From the NCBI GenBank assembly GCA_034331105.1, contig JAXQGB010000012.1, positions 124,001 to 188,000 of the forward strand: a stretch of 64,000 nt of DNA, given 5' to 3'. Shown here piece by piece: positions 26,852 to 36,047 of the stretch (the stretch's first letter is position 1; each line of letters starts with the position of its first letter). Below the pieces are notes generated by a model, which was not told the origin of the DNA, did no database searches, and was given only the letters and a program-made list of their open reading frames with translations. Made by a program: the position numbers and the translations under genes. This DNA is from Caenicola sp034331105. Lineage in GTDB: Bacteria; Synergistota; Synergistia; Synergistales; Synergistaceae.

Positions 26852-26918
26852 CACAAACAGCATTTTTTGAAGCTTATTCCTGTATTATGCCAAATATAAT
26901 ATAAGCTTCCGGGAGGTC

Positions 26919-28211
26919 TTGAGAGCTATCACAACTGAAACGGACTTCAAAGAAATATTATCGATGAAAGGGCGAAGGATACTCGGGATCAACCCCCCTG
27001 TAGAGGACTTCGCCTTTTTTGATCTTTGGTCAAAGCCCGCCGGACTCCTCTACCTTCTTGAGAGGATGAGGATGAGCGGCAACGAGGTCTTTCTGCTTGA
27101 CTGCATACATGAGGCCTCTGTCGGAAAAAGGTCCTACGGCCGCGAAAAGATTGGCTGCGAGGAAATAGAAAAGCCTCCTGTGTACAGTGGGATCAAAAGA
27201 AATTATCACCGGTTCGGTCTATCCGAAGAACGTGTAAAAGAAAGGCTGGCTGAGACCCCAAGACCCGATGCGATATTTCTCACTTCAGCAATGACGTACT
27301 GGTACGGCGGGGTAAAATGGATCATTTCGATCCTTAAGAGGGAATTACCGGACGTGCCGGTAATTCTCGGAGGCACCTACGCGAAGCTCTGCCCCGAACA
27401 TGCAAAGGGACTTGGTGCAGACCGCCTTGTCACCGGCCACTGGATCCCCGACAGCCACTATCCTGCGATGGATCTCTATGAAAAAATTCCCTACGGAATA
27501 ACGATGACATCCTTTGGATGCCCCCTTTCGTGCAGTTACTGCGCCTCCCGCATACTATGGCCCGAATACACAAGGAGGACCGTTCCCGAAGTCCTACGGG
27601 AGATCGATCATCAGGTCGACCTCGGAGCGGAGGACATTGCGTTTTACGATGACGCCCTACTTATCGATAAAAGGGATTATTTTTACAGGATATGCCGCGG
27701 ATCAATAAAAGCACACGGGGGAAGGGTCCGCTTCCACACTCCTAACGGACTTCATGTACGAGAGATAGATGATGAATGCTCGGAGATGTTGAGAGGGAGC
27801 GGATTTAAAACTATAAGGCTTTCACTTGAAAGCATAGACCCCAAAATTGCAGGCGCAAGTTCAGGCAAAGTCGCGAGGGAAGAGTATGCAGGGGCTGTCA
27901 GGTCCCTTTTGAAGGCAGGCTACTCCGGGGCTGACTGCGAGACATACATCCTGCTGGGTCTGCCTGGCCAAAGCATTGAGTCAGTTAAAGAAACAATAAG
28001 GTTCGTCCATTATTCGGGGGGGAAGCCTAAGCTGGCCGAATTTTCGCCGATACCGGGAACTCCTTCTTTCAACATCGCTGCTGAAAAGATGCCTGAACTG
28101 AAAAGCGAGCCGCTGCTCCATAACAATTCAGTATACTCTTCGTGGATATCCAAAAATATCTCACCTGAAGAGCTTCAGGAACTGAAAGACCTTGCACGAA
28201 AAAGGATTTGA
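26919..28211 (+). CDS. Radical SAM protein with N-terminal B12-binding-type domain
   Basis: The 430-residue protein has a CxxxCxxC radical SAM cluster motif (GCPLSCSYC, about residues 200-207) and an upstream region with PDAIFLTSAMTYWYGG and VPVILGGTYAKLCPEHA, typical of B12-binding domains in the B12-dependent radical SAM family. The TIM-barrel part ends with YILLGLPGQSIESV. The canonical DxHxxG cobalamin lower-ligand motif was not seen. The reading frame begins with TTG 26919 only two bases after GGAGG; ATG 26964 is an alternative start. The substrate is unknown. The gene follows the pilin gene in the same direction but is separated by 67 bp. Confidence 0.85.
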   Translation: MRAITTETDFKEILSMKGRRILGINPPVEDFAFFDLWSKPAGLLYLLERMRMSGNEVFLLDCIHEASVGKRSYGREKIGCEEIEKPPVYSGIKRNYHRFGLSEERVKERLAETPRPDAIFLTSAMTYWYGGVKWIISILKRELPDVPVILGGTYAKLCPEHAKGLGADRLVTGHWIPDSHYPAMDLYEKIPYGITMTSFGCPLSCSYCASRILWPEYTRRTVPEVLREIDHQVDLGAEDIAFYDDALLIDKRDYFYRICRGSIKAHGGRVRFHTPNGLHVREIDDECSEMLRGSGFKTIRLSLESIDPKIAGASSGKVAREEYAGAVRSLLKAGYSGADCETYILLGLPGQSIESVKETIRFVHYSGGKPKLAEFSPIPGTPSFNIAAEKMPELKSEPLLHNNSVYSSWISKNISPEELQELKDLARKRI

Positions 28212-28637
28212 TCAACCGGTCTCCTCAGTTTCTTCTTTTGTTTTCATCATAAGCAGGTGGGTGCTCACACACATTCCGACGACTGCCAGAATTATCCGGA
28301 CAACCGGTTTATGCACGGCTGCCGCAGATAATGCGAGGCCGGCCCATAGAAAAACTATCGCCCTTATTTTTATCGACTTGCTGACCCCGGCGTTTGTCCG
28401 ATAATTCTCTATGTACTCTCCGAAAAAGCGCGACCTGCAAAGCCATCTGTGCATCGCAGGGCTGCTTCCTGCGAAACATCCTGCGGCAAGAAGTACAAAA
28501 GGGGTCGTAGGAAGGAGCGGAAGGAATACTCCGATGCCGCCAAGCGCTATGGAGACGACACCGGCAACGATCAGAAACGTCTTCTTTATCCTGCCGCACT
28601 CTTTGCTATCTGGGATACTTTTCTCTGTCTTTGGCAT
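28212..28637 (-). CDS. DUF454 (YbaN-type) small inner-membrane protein
   Basis: The 141-residue protein from ATG 28637 has a hydrophobic start TFLIVAGVVSIALGGIGVFLPLLPTTPFVLLAAGCFAGSSP, the DUF454 signature, followed by MHRWLCRSRFFGEYIENY and two more helices. Family function is not known; an E. coli relative (YbaN) is a multi-pass inner membrane protein. An open frame extends eleven codons further, into the plsC-like gene, which it overlaps. Even from 28637 the coding regions overlap by about 32 bp, so the pair is likely co-translated. Confidence 0.82.
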   Translation of the reverse strand: MPKTEKSIPDSKECGRIKKTFLIVAGVVSIALGGIGVFLPLLPTTPFVLLAAGCFAGSSPAMHRWLCRSRFFGEYIENYRTNAGVSKSIKIRAIVFLWAGLALSAAAVHKPVVRIILAVVGMCVSTHLLMMKTKEETEETG

Positions 28638-29244
28638 CCATTTTCCTGTAAAATTCTTCGATCTTTTCAAGGATGTATTTACGTTTTTCTTTTTCCGTCA
28701 GTTCCTGCGGGATATCTGCGGGGAATATCGGATCTCCGTAAACAACGTAAAGTTTTCGCGGGCGTGGAAATTTCATGTGGGGAGACATTGCCCTGTATGT
28801 GCCTCCTGCCCATACAGGGACTACGGGGGCACCGGTCTTGATCGATAGGATAGAGACACCTCCCTCAAGAGGCTGGAGGGTCCCGTCCTCTGTACGGTGT
28901 CCCTCAGGACAAATGTAGACACTGTAACCGTCGTGAATAAAACCCATTACCATCCTCAGAAGCGCGGCCGAGCTGTTTTTGTCCTCCGGGGAGACAGGCA
29001 CGGCTCCCACTTTTCTCATGTAGGCGCCTAAAATCGGGACTTTAAAAAGCTTTTCCCACGCCACAAATTTCAGAACTCTGGGGCAGAATGTATATCCAAC
29101 CAGAGGAGGATCTAGGTAGCTCGCATGGTTTGAGGCAACTATCACCGGTCTGTTCTGCGGTATTTTCTCTTTTCCGCTCACCGAAAGTCGGTGATAGAGG
29201 GTAAAATATACTGAGATTATAAATCTTGTGATCTGGTATAACAT
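28606..29244 (-). CDS. plsC: 1-acyl-sn-glycerol-3-phosphate acyltransferase (PlsC family)
   Basis: The 212-residue protein acylates lysophosphatidic acid to phosphatidic acid at the membrane. The catalytic HxxxxD motif is NHASYLDPP. The PEGHRTEDG motif and GGTYRAMSPHM block, involved in glycerol-phosphate binding, follow. An N-terminal hydrophobic helix anchors it. GGGAGG is located before ATG 29244. Its C-terminus overlaps the DUF454 gene. The paired DUF502 gene diverges upstream. Confidence 0.92.
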   Translation of the reverse strand: MLYQITRFIISVYFTLYHRLSVSGKEKIPQNRPVIVASNHASYLDPPLVGYTFCPRVLKFVAWEKLFKVPILGAYMRKVGAVPVSPEDKNSSAALLRMVMGFIHDGYSVYICPEGHRTEDGTLQPLEGGVSILSIKTGAPVVPVWAGGTYRAMSPHMKFPRPRKLYVVYGDPIFPADIPQELTEKEKRKYILEKIEEFYRKMDAKDREKYPR

Positions 29245-29325
29245 TAAAGGATTCCTCCCGTTGGCTGCATCTTCACTAAGGATATCCCAGAAATGAGCAA
29301 ATTGACAAGTCTTGGAGTGATCTGA

Positions 29326-29934
29326 ATGGACAGCAAAAAGCAGATAAATGAAAAAGAGGCCCCTGCGGGTTCAAGGATAGGAAGGATCGCTAAGGACTTT
29401 TTCCTTGGATGTATAGCACTTATACCTCTTGCGGTCTTTGTCTTCATATTTTACTACCTCATTATGCTTTTCGAGGCGCTGGGCTCAATGATCTTCGGGC
29501 TGACAAAGTCTATGAAGACTACTGTGGCTGTGACAGTTTTCATAGTTTTTCTGCTCATATACACAGGCAGAAAGCTCCGGAGAAAAGAAAAGTGGATCCT
29601 CAACATAGTTGACCAGGTGATCTCAAAGATACCTGTGGTCGGCGGATGGTACTCCACTTTTCAGGAGATGGTCCAGACCTTTACAGCGGGAGGCGGCGAA
29701 AGGGGGTACCTGGGAACGGCCAAAGTGCCCTGCGGCGATGGATACATAATCGGCTTTGTCACAAAGAGGGAGAAAGCCGAGGACGGAAGTCCAAGGGTTA
29801 CTATCTTTGTGCCTACCTCTCCCAACCCCACTACGGGGCTCGTCTTTTTTTTTCCTGAAGAGAGTGTTGAATATCTTGACCTTTCACCTGAAAAGGCCTT
29901 CACAAAGATAATATCCCTCGGCATGAAATCCTAA
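29326..29934 (+). CDS. DUF502 family membrane protein
   Basis: The 202-residue protein has two transmembrane helices (about residues 25-60 and 68-85). A soluble C-terminal region follows with SKIPVVGGWYSTFQEMVQTFTAGG and YIIGFVTKREKAEDG, FVPTSPNPTTGLVFFFPEESVEYLDLSPE, the conserved DUF502 pattern. No function is established. GGAG is 8 bases before ATG 29326. It is a monocistronic gene ending at a strong terminator shared with the convergent FAH gene. Confidence 0.85.
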   Translation: MDSKKQINEKEAPAGSRIGRIAKDFFLGCIALIPLAVFVFIFYYLIMLFEALGSMIFGLTKSMKTTVAVTVFIVFLLIYTGRKLRRKEKWILNIVDQVISKIPVVGGWYSTFQEMVQTFTAGGGERGYLGTAKVPCGDGYIIGFVTKREKAEDGSPRVTIFVPTSPNPTTGLVFFFPEESVEYLDLSPEKAFTKIISLGMKS

Positions 29935-29939
29935 AACCA

Positions 29940-29968
29940 GAGGCGGACCGTTTAGGTCCGCCTCTTTT
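29940..29968. terminator. Bidirectional intrinsic terminator
   Basis: A perfect 10-bp stem, GAGGCGGACC/GGTCCGCCTC, with loop GTTTA is followed by TTTT on the plus strand and by a T-run (GGTTTTAGG) on the minus. It serves the DUF502 gene and the convergent FAH-family gene. Confidence 0.9.
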
Positions 29969-29995
29969 AATATTTAGGCCTTTGGACCCTTTGTG

Positions 29996-30775
29996 TCAAC
30001 TGGCGCAGATATTCCTCAGGCTTCCTATCCCTTCAATATTCACCTCGACCAGGTCTCCCACCTTCATCGGTCCAACTCCCTGAGGAGTCCCGCTTGCAAT
30101 GACATCACCCGGTTCAAGCGTTGCAAATCTGCTTATATGGGATATAAGCCTTGGTATGGGAAAGATCATCTGCGAGAAAGAAGCTTCCTGTACTGTCTTT
30201 CCGTTGAGTGTCGTACTTATCACTGCATCCTCCGGCATCTTATCTGTTATCAGTACAGCCGGCCCAAACGGAGCAAACGTATCGAAGCTTTTTGCCCTCG
30301 TCCACTGCCCGTCGGAATTCTGAAGTTCCCTGGCAGTTACGTCGTTCATGATCGAGTAGCCGAGGACATGGCTGAATGCATCTTCTTCCTTTATGTTGTG
30401 TCCGGCTTTGCCGATGATCACGGCAAGCTCGCCTTCGTAGTCGATGCGTCCGGCCCATTCGGGGATCCTTATAAAATCGTTGGCACCTATTATCGCAGAA
30501 ATAGATTTCATGAAGATGAGCGGTTCCTTCGGGACTTCGTTGTTCAGTTCCTTCACATGACCCAAATAGTTACGGCCTACGCACCATATCTTCTTAGGCA
30601 TGAAGGGCGGCAGAAACTTGACCCTGTCTACAGGGTAACTCAGCCTTATGGGAGAAAATCCTGTAAAGGGATCTCCCTCAACGATATCGACGGAATTGTC
30701 ACGGATCTTGCCCGAATAGGTCCTGCCATCTACCCAGAAACGGCAGTAACGTACGAGCGGCTCTTTTTTAGCCAT
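29996..30775 (-). CDS. Fumarylacetoacetate hydrolase (FAH) family protein
   Basis: The 259-residue protein has the FAH-fold catalytic pattern. Metal ligands are expected in YEGELAVIIGKAG (two glutamates) and in the MNDVTAREL segment with its aspartate. KSFDTFAPFGP and ASGTPQGVGPMKVGDLV are also conserved. Members hydrolyse C-C bonds of beta-keto acids or decarboxylate oxaloacetate-type compounds, so the substrate is open. GGGAGG precedes ATG 30775. The MalY-type aminotransferase lies 50 bp downstream... upstream on the same strand and the two may form an operon, reading from it into this gene. Confidence 0.9.
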   Translation of the reverse strand: MAKKEPLVRYCRFWVDGRTYSGKIRDNSVDIVEGDPFTGFSPIRLSYPVDRVKFLPPFMPKKIWCVGRNYLGHVKELNNEVPKEPLIFMKSISAIIGANDFIRIPEWAGRIDYEGELAVIIGKAGHNIKEEDAFSHVLGYSIMNDVTARELQNSDGQWTRAKSFDTFAPFGPAVLITDKMPEDAVISTTLNGKTVQEASFSQMIFPIPRLISHISRFATLEPGDVIASGTPQGVGPMKVGDLVEVNIEGIGSLRNICAS

Positions 30776-30825
30776 TAAAATATTCCTCCCTGTTGATTTT
30801 TATAAATCAAATGATCTGATCAAGA

Positions 30826-32007
30826 TCAAAACTTTGCTTCTAGCGCCTTCGCGATATTTTCCAGAGCTTCTTTCAGCATTGTGCGGTTGGTCCCGATGTT
30901 TATCCTGGCAAATCCGTCCCCTTCGGTCCCGAAGTTGCGCCCGTTGTTAAGTGCGACCCCGGCTTCGTTGACAAGGAAATCCATGAGCTTCTCCGAATCA
31001 AACCCGTATTCCCTGAAATCTATCCAGAATATGTAGGTCCCTTCCGGATGGTCCATCTTAGCCTTCGGCATCCGTTCCCTCACAAATTTTTCTGTAAAGT
31101 TCCTGTTTTCTTCCAGGTATGCCATCAGTTCGTCAAGCCATCCGGCGCATTTGCCGTAGGCCGTCTCCATAGAAGTAAGTCCGAGTATGCTAAGTGAGCT
31201 CAGGTGCAGCCTCTTCATTACCGAAACATAGCGAGCCCTGAGTTTTTCATCGGGGATGAGGGCAACTGAAGAATTCATGCCGGCGATATTGAAGGTTTTG
31301 CTAGGGGCAACGAAGGTGACCGTTCGCGAGCTCATTTCATCTGAAAGCGAGGCTATGCTTATATGTTTCGAGTCGCTGTATACCAGGTCCTGATGTATCT
31401 CATCAGAGATTATGATCATATCTTTGCGTTCTGCCAGCTTGGACAGGGCTTCCAGTTCTTCCCTTGTCCATACACGCGCTACCGGATTGTGGGGGCTGCA
31501 GAGTATAAGTGTCCTGCATGTAGGGGTAACAAGTTTTTCGAGACCCTCCAGGTCCATCACGTAGCGGTCTCTATCCCTCTTCAGCGGATTCTTAACGATC
31601 CTTCTCCCGGATTCGCTGATGGTGCCGTAAAAGGGAGGATAGACAGGGGTCTGTATGATCACCCCGTCGCCCGGTTTAGTGTATGCCATTATAGAAAAAG
31701 CCAGTCCTGCTACAACTCCGGGTGCCCAGGTCACAGCCTCTTTGCCGATCTCCCAGCCATGCCTGTTTTTTTGCCAATCAGTTATCGCCTTGAGCAGCGA
31801 GTCGGGCGCTATCGGGTACCCGAGCGCACCTTCGTCGATCTTTTTATGGAGAGCATCCAGAACTTCGGGGGGGGCAGGGAAATCCATATCAGCCACCCAA
31901 AGTGCAAGAAGGTCTTTTTTGCCGAATTCCTCTTCTAGAAAATCCCACTTTTCGCAGTTCGTCCCACGTCTTTCCATGTTTATGTCAAAATTATATTTCA
32001 ACAACAT
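30826..32007 (-). CDS. MalY/PatB-family PLP-dependent aminotransferase or C-S lyase
   Basis: The 393-residue fold-type I PLP enzyme starts MLLKYNFDINMERRGTNCEKWD and has VADMDFPAPPEV, the MalY/PatB signature. The PLP lysine is in VAPSKTFNIAG, and NPVARVW and SDEIHQDLVY segments are typical. MalY/PatB proteins cleave cystathionine or other cysteine conjugates, often called cystathionine beta-lyase, while others transaminate. GGAGG lies only two bases before the ATG, so an adjacent TTG at codon 2 might be used instead. It lies 50 bp before the FAH gene in the same direction. Confidence 0.92.
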   Translation of the reverse strand: MLLKYNFDINMERRGTNCEKWDFLEEEFGKKDLLALWVADMDFPAPPEVLDALHKKIDEGALGYPIAPDSLLKAITDWQKNRHGWEIGKEAVTWAPGVVAGLAFSIMAYTKPGDGVIIQTPVYPPFYGTISESGRRIVKNPLKRDRDRYVMDLEGLEKLVTPTCRTLILCSPHNPVARVWTREELEALSKLAERKDMIIISDEIHQDLVYSDSKHISIASLSDEMSSRTVTFVAPSKTFNIAGMNSSVALIPDEKLRARYVSVMKRLHLSSLSILGLTSMETAYGKCAGWLDELMAYLEENRNFTEKFVRERMPKAKMDHPEGTYIFWIDFREYGFDSEKLMDFLVNEAGVALNNGRNFGTEGDGFARINIGTNRTMLKEALENIAKALEAKF

Positions 32008-32215
32008 ACCCTCCAGAAGGAACCTAATGATCAGCGAAAGACCTGCCAGGGCAACTCGAAAATCGTCTTTAAGGCGGGATCTTTGGAAAAGCTGTTACGC
32101 TGACAAGAGTACCATAATTCTATGGCTTTTAGTACTCTCTGACGGCAAAAAAAGCTTGCATATTATCCTTTTAGACAAGACAATAGTTCTGCAGGAAATA
32201 AAGGAGTGGATCTTT

Positions 32216-34051
32216 ATGAGTGACATCAACGATAAAAACATTGAAATAGAGCTTGGCGGGGGCTCGCTGCTGCCAAAAAGAGACGAGGTCCCGGTCCGTT
32301 TTAAATGGAAGCTTGAAGACATATACCCTGATGACTCCAAATGGGAAAAAGACTTTAAATCTGTTAAAAAGCGCCTTCCTGAGATCGCTGCCTACATGGG
32401 CAGGCTGAGTGGGTCTGAAAAGATCATGCTTGAATGCTTCAAGCTCAGGGATGAAATTTCGGTGACTCTGGGCAAACTCATTGTCTACGCCAACATGAAG
32501 AGCCACGAGGATACTGGGGATTCAAAATACCAGGGGCCGGTAAACAGGGTATCGTCACTGGCTGTGGAAATGTCGGCTGTCTCAAGCTTTATCACTCCGG
32601 AGATACTTTCAATGCCTGAAGAGAGATTAAGGGAATTTATCGCAGATCCCTCCCTGAAAGACTACTCCTTCAGCCTCAAAGAACTTCTGCGACAGAAAGA
32701 ACATGTGCTTTCACAGTCGGAAGAGGCTCTCCTTGCCAAGACAGGAGACATGGCCGGGACTTCAGACAACGTATTCTCCATGCTCACCAACGCAGACATG
32801 AAGTTTGAGCCTATAAGAAACGAAAAGGGAGAAAAAGTGGAGATGTCCGAGGAAAGGGCCGTCTCTTACCTCCGCTCACGTCATCGCAAAGTAAGAAAAT
32901 CCGCTTTTGAGTCGCTCTACAAGCCATACTGTGAAATGAAAAACACTCTCGGCGCAACATTTGACGGAATGCTAAAAGCCTCAAAGTTTTACGCCGAGGT
33001 GCGAAAATATTCCTCACCGCTTGAGGCAGAGCTTGACAGCGACAACATCCCTCTCTCCGTATACAGCAGGCTTGTGGAGACCCTCGAATCCAGCCTGACG
33101 CCGCTGCACCGTTATCTTGAGATTAGAAAAAGGGTGCTAAGGGTCAAAGAGCTGCATATGTACGACCTCTATACACCTCTTGTGAAAGACCCTTTTAAAG
33201 AGATACCCTGGAGCGAAGCAAAGGAGATGATGTTCAGGGCCCTGAGACCTCTTGGCGATGAGTACCTTTCCATTGTCAAAGAAGGCCTGGGAAGCGGCTG
33301 GACTGACGTCTTCCCAAATAAAGGCAAACGGAGCGGCGCTTACTCGTGGGGCAGCTACGCCACGCATCCATACATAATGATGAACTATACAAACAACCTC
33401 AACGATGTCTCGACCCTTGTCCATGAGATGGGGCACTCCATGCACAGCTACTATTCAAGGAAGCGGCAGCCGTACCCAACTTCTGATTACTGCATCTTCA
33501 CGGCAGAGGTAGCTTCGACTACCAACGAAGTCCTGTTCCTCAACGACCTCATAGCTGAGACGAAGGATAAGAAGAAAAGACTTTATCTGCTCAACCGCCG
33601 TCTTGAGAACATCAGGACCACGGTCTACAGGCAGACGATGTTCGCCTCGTTTGAACGCGAGGTACACAAGCGCGCCGCAGAGGGCGGAGAAACTACTCCC
33701 GATGCGCTTCAGGCACTCTGGTATGAGCTCAACAGAAAATATTACGGACCGGATATCGTCATTGATGAACCCCTAAAAATGGAGTGGGCAAGGATACCCC
33801 ATTTTTACAACCCATTCTATGTTTACCAGTATGCTACAGGTTTCTCTGCCGCGACGGCGCTTGCACACCTTATCTCAGAAAAGGGCGCTGCGGCAAGAGA
33901 CAAATACCTTGAGTTCCTGTCGATGGGAGGCTCCGACTACCCGATCGAACTTCTCAAAAAAGCAGGGGTCGATATGAGCTCTCCTAAACCGATAAAAGAG
34001 ATAGTAAGGATATTTACCGAGACTCTCGACGAAATGGAGAAGCTGCTTTAG
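32216..34051 (+). CDS. pepF: Oligoendopeptidase F (M3 family metallopeptidase)
   Basis: The 611-residue cytoplasmic zinc peptidase (start ATG 32216, MSDINDKNIEIE, GGAG 9 bases before) has the M3 active-site helix HEMGHSMHSYY near residue 403 with the downstream glutamate in the TAEVASTTNE motif. The N-terminal domain with RFKWKLEDIYPDD is typical of PepF. It cuts peptides of about 7-17 residues, fitting an amino-acid fermenter. The open frame runs much further upstream over the antisense MalY gene; that part is not real. The LysE-type gene begins 20 bp after its stop. Confidence 0.94.
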   Translation: MSDINDKNIEIELGGGSLLPKRDEVPVRFKWKLEDIYPDDSKWEKDFKSVKKRLPEIAAYMGRLSGSEKIMLECFKLRDEISVTLGKLIVYANMKSHEDTGDSKYQGPVNRVSSLAVEMSAVSSFITPEILSMPEERLREFIADPSLKDYSFSLKELLRQKEHVLSQSEEALLAKTGDMAGTSDNVFSMLTNADMKFEPIRNEKGEKVEMSEERAVSYLRSRHRKVRKSAFESLYKPYCEMKNTLGATFDGMLKASKFYAEVRKYSSPLEAELDSDNIPLSVYSRLVETLESSLTPLHRYLEIRKRVLRVKELHMYDLYTPLVKDPFKEIPWSEAKEMMFRALRPLGDEYLSIVKEGLGSGWTDVFPNKGKRSGAYSWGSYATHPYIMMNYTNNLNDVSTLVHEMGHSMHSYYSRKRQPYPTSDYCIFTAEVASTTNEVLFLNDLIAETKDKKKRLYLLNRRLENIRTTVYRQTMFASFEREVHKRAAEGGETTPDALQALWYELNRKYYGPDIVIDEPLKMEWARIPHFYNPFYVYQYATGFSAATALAHLISEKGAAARDKYLEFLSMGGSDYPIELLKKAGVDMSSPKPIKEIVRIFTETLDEMEKLL

Positions 34052-34071
34052 CAGCTCCAGGAATACAGGAT

Positions 34072-34677
34072 ATGCAGTGGATCCCCTTTCTCTCTTTTGT
34101 TTTGGCAGCCTGCTACACACCGGGACCGAATATTATTTTCGCGATGAACACCGCGCGTCTTTTCGGTTTCAGGAAGACCATCCCCCTAATGACGGGAATG
34201 ACGGTCGGTCTTTTTGTCGTCATGCTGCTAAACGCAATAGGCAATATCTTTATCGGCGCCCTGATACCGCAGATACTCCCGTGGCTCAGGGGCATCGGTG
34301 CAATTTATCTCTTATGGCTTGCTTGGAAGATAGCTTTTCCAAAAGGATCTTCCGGATCAAAAGGAAACGCTGAGCAGGAAAAGGTTCCGGGGATAAGGGA
34401 CGGATTCACCCTTCAGTTTGTTAACCCCAAGGTCATTCTCTTCGGGTTTACCGCTATGTCTTCCTTTATAGCACCGTGGACGGATTCCAAGCTGATATTT
34501 ATTCTCTGCGGGCTTTTCCTTACATTGAACTGTGCTGTGGCCTTCATTCTATGGTCTTTGTTCGGAGATGTTCAGGGACGTGTGTTCTCAAAACAGGGCC
34601 GCGTTATTTCGCTCATCATGGGCGCACTTCTGGCATGGTGTGCATTTTCAGTATCCGGGATCGCTGATTTATTGTAA
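34072..34677 (+). CDS. LysE/RhtB-family amino-acid exporter
   Basis: The 201-residue membrane protein has five or six hydrophobic helices and the family opening MQWIPFLSFVLAACYTPGPNIIFAMNTARLFG, containing the conserved TPGPN motif. The mid-section GFTLQFVNPKVILFGF matches the conserved NPK motif. Members export amino acids (lysine, threonine, homoserine, leucine) or related compounds. It follows oligoendopeptidase F by 20 bp, which suggests disposal of amino acids released by peptide hydrolysis. Its specific substrate cannot be predicted. Confidence 0.9.
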   Translation: MQWIPFLSFVLAACYTPGPNIIFAMNTARLFGFRKTIPLMTGMTVGLFVVMLLNAIGNIFIGALIPQILPWLRGIGAIYLLWLAWKIAFPKGSSGSKGNAEQEKVPGIRDGFTLQFVNPKVILFGFTAMSSFIAPWTDSKLIFILCGLFLTLNCAVAFILWSLFGDVQGRVFSKQGRVISLIMGALLAWCAFSVSGIADLL

Positions 34678-34703
34678 ATATTACAGAGCTCCATATATAA
34701 ATA

Positions 34704-34733
34704 TTGAACTCCTGGGGATCATTGGTTTATAAT
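34704..34733 (+). promoter_or_regulatory. Sigma-70-type promoter of carbamate kinase
   Basis: TTGAAC (34704-34709) and TATAAT (34728-34733) are separated by 18 bases, 39 bp before the arcC ATG. Confidence 0.65.
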
Positions 34734-34772
34734 ATTATTACAAATCTGAAATCCAAGGGGTGTGTTAAGTAA

Positions 34773-35735
34773 ATGTCCTCACAATTCACAAAAGTCGTTG
34801 TGGCACTTGGAGGAAATGCCTTACAGGAAGCAGGGAGCCCTGCGACAGCAGAGGCTCAGCTCGCGGTCGTCCGCAAGACCTGCGATTATCTGGCCGATAT
34901 AAGCTGCAAGGGATATGAGATGGCTGTTGTCCATGGAAACGGCCCTCAGGTAGGCAATATCACACTTTCCCAGGAAACAGCGGAAAAGATAGATCCCAAG
35001 CTTCCGGCAATGCCCTTCGACGTCTGCGGTGCAATGAGCCAGGGCTACATAGGCTACCAGATCCAGCAGTGCCTTAGGGATGCACTAAGGAACAGGAACC
35101 GCAACGTCCCCGTAGTAACACTTGTCACACAGGTAATAGTGGATGAACATGACAAGGCATTCCAGAATCCGACAAAACCGATCGGCCCGTTCTATACAGA
35201 AGAAGAAGCAAAAAAGATAGCTGAAGAAAAAGGTTACACAGTGAAAGAGGATGCGGGCAGAGGTTGGCGCAGAGTAGTAGCCTCCCCGACCCCGAAGAGG
35301 ATAGCCGAGTTAGATTCCGTCAAGCGCCTTTGGGATTCAACCATCGTTATTACGGCAGGAGGTGGCGGGATACCCGTTATCGAGAATATGGACGGATCAC
35401 TGACGGGAGTTCCCGCAGTGATCGACAAGGACCTTGCTGCTGAGAGACTCGCAGAAGATATGGAGACAGACATCCTTCTCATTCTTACGGAAGTTGACAA
35501 GATAAGCCTCAACTTCAAAAAACCGAACCAGCATGACTTATCGCATGTAACTGTTGCAGAGGCGATCAAATACATCGAAGAAGGTCATTTCGCCCCCGGA
35601 AGCATGCTGCCCAAAGTGATGGCAGCGATCAAGTTTGCAAGAAGGTTCCCCGGAAAGAAAGCCATCATCACCTCCCTCTACAAAGCTGTCGAAGCGCTTG
35701 ACGGCAAAGAGGGAACAGTAATTACGATGGCATAA
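34773..35735 (+). CDS. arcC: Carbamate kinase
   Basis: The 320-residue enzyme makes ATP from carbamoyl phosphate and ADP in fermentation of arginine, citrulline or purine products. Family motifs are VVALGGNALQEAGSP at the N-terminus, the VVHGNGPQVGN motif, GRGWRRVVASPTPKRI and the ITAGGGGIPVIEN segment. The length is standard. A clear promoter sits upstream and a terminator downstream, so it is a single-gene unit. Arginine deiminase (arcA) and ornithine carbamoyltransferase (arcB) are not adjacent. Confidence 0.97.
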   Translation: MSSQFTKVVVALGGNALQEAGSPATAEAQLAVVRKTCDYLADISCKGYEMAVVHGNGPQVGNITLSQETAEKIDPKLPAMPFDVCGAMSQGYIGYQIQQCLRDALRNRNRNVPVVTLVTQVIVDEHDKAFQNPTKPIGPFYTEEEAKKIAEEKGYTVKEDAGRGWRRVVASPTPKRIAELDSVKRLWDSTIVITAGGGGIPVIENMDGSLTGVPAVIDKDLAAERLAEDMETDILLILTEVDKISLNFKKPNQHDLSHVTVAEAIKYIEEGHFAPGSMLPKVMAAIKFARRFPGKKAIITSLYKAVEALDGKEGTVITMA

Positions 35736-36047
35736 ATAAAAACAACATTTATTCAACACACAACACTAAAATAACGGCAGATCCGGCCCAGCGCGGCTTT
35801 GGATCTGCCGTTTTGTATAGCGAAGTAACAATATCGACACATATACCGGCGTGAGTATCCTCTTCTTTGAAATTGTCAGAAGGATCCCAACTAACACCCG
35901 GTCCTATCTTTGCACAAGATTTCTCAATTTTTAAGTTTTTAATATTCTTATCCGGTAAATATATTTTCAACAAATAATCAATTATTGTGATTTAATAATG
36001 GCATGAGATAAGTTTTTTAAAAGAATATCATCCGGGGAGGAAATAGT
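35736..36047. terminator. arcC terminator and gene-free interval
   Basis: The 312-bp stretch holds a terminator hairpin at 35773-35812, AACGGCAGATCC/GGATCTGCCGTT, followed by TTTTG. The remainder up to the next ATG is AT-rich with no convincing gene; a minus-strand frame there overlaps the hairpin and lacks a ribosome site. Confidence 0.8.

Noticed and set aside
31655..32215. Long N-terminal extension of oligoendopeptidase F
   Set aside because: Lies antisense to the MalY gene; ATG 32216 has a ribosome site and matches the PepF N-terminus.
35749..35973. 74-codon minus-strand frame between arcC and the HerA-like gene
   Set aside because: Overlaps the arcC terminator, begins with TTG without a ribosome site and resembles no family.
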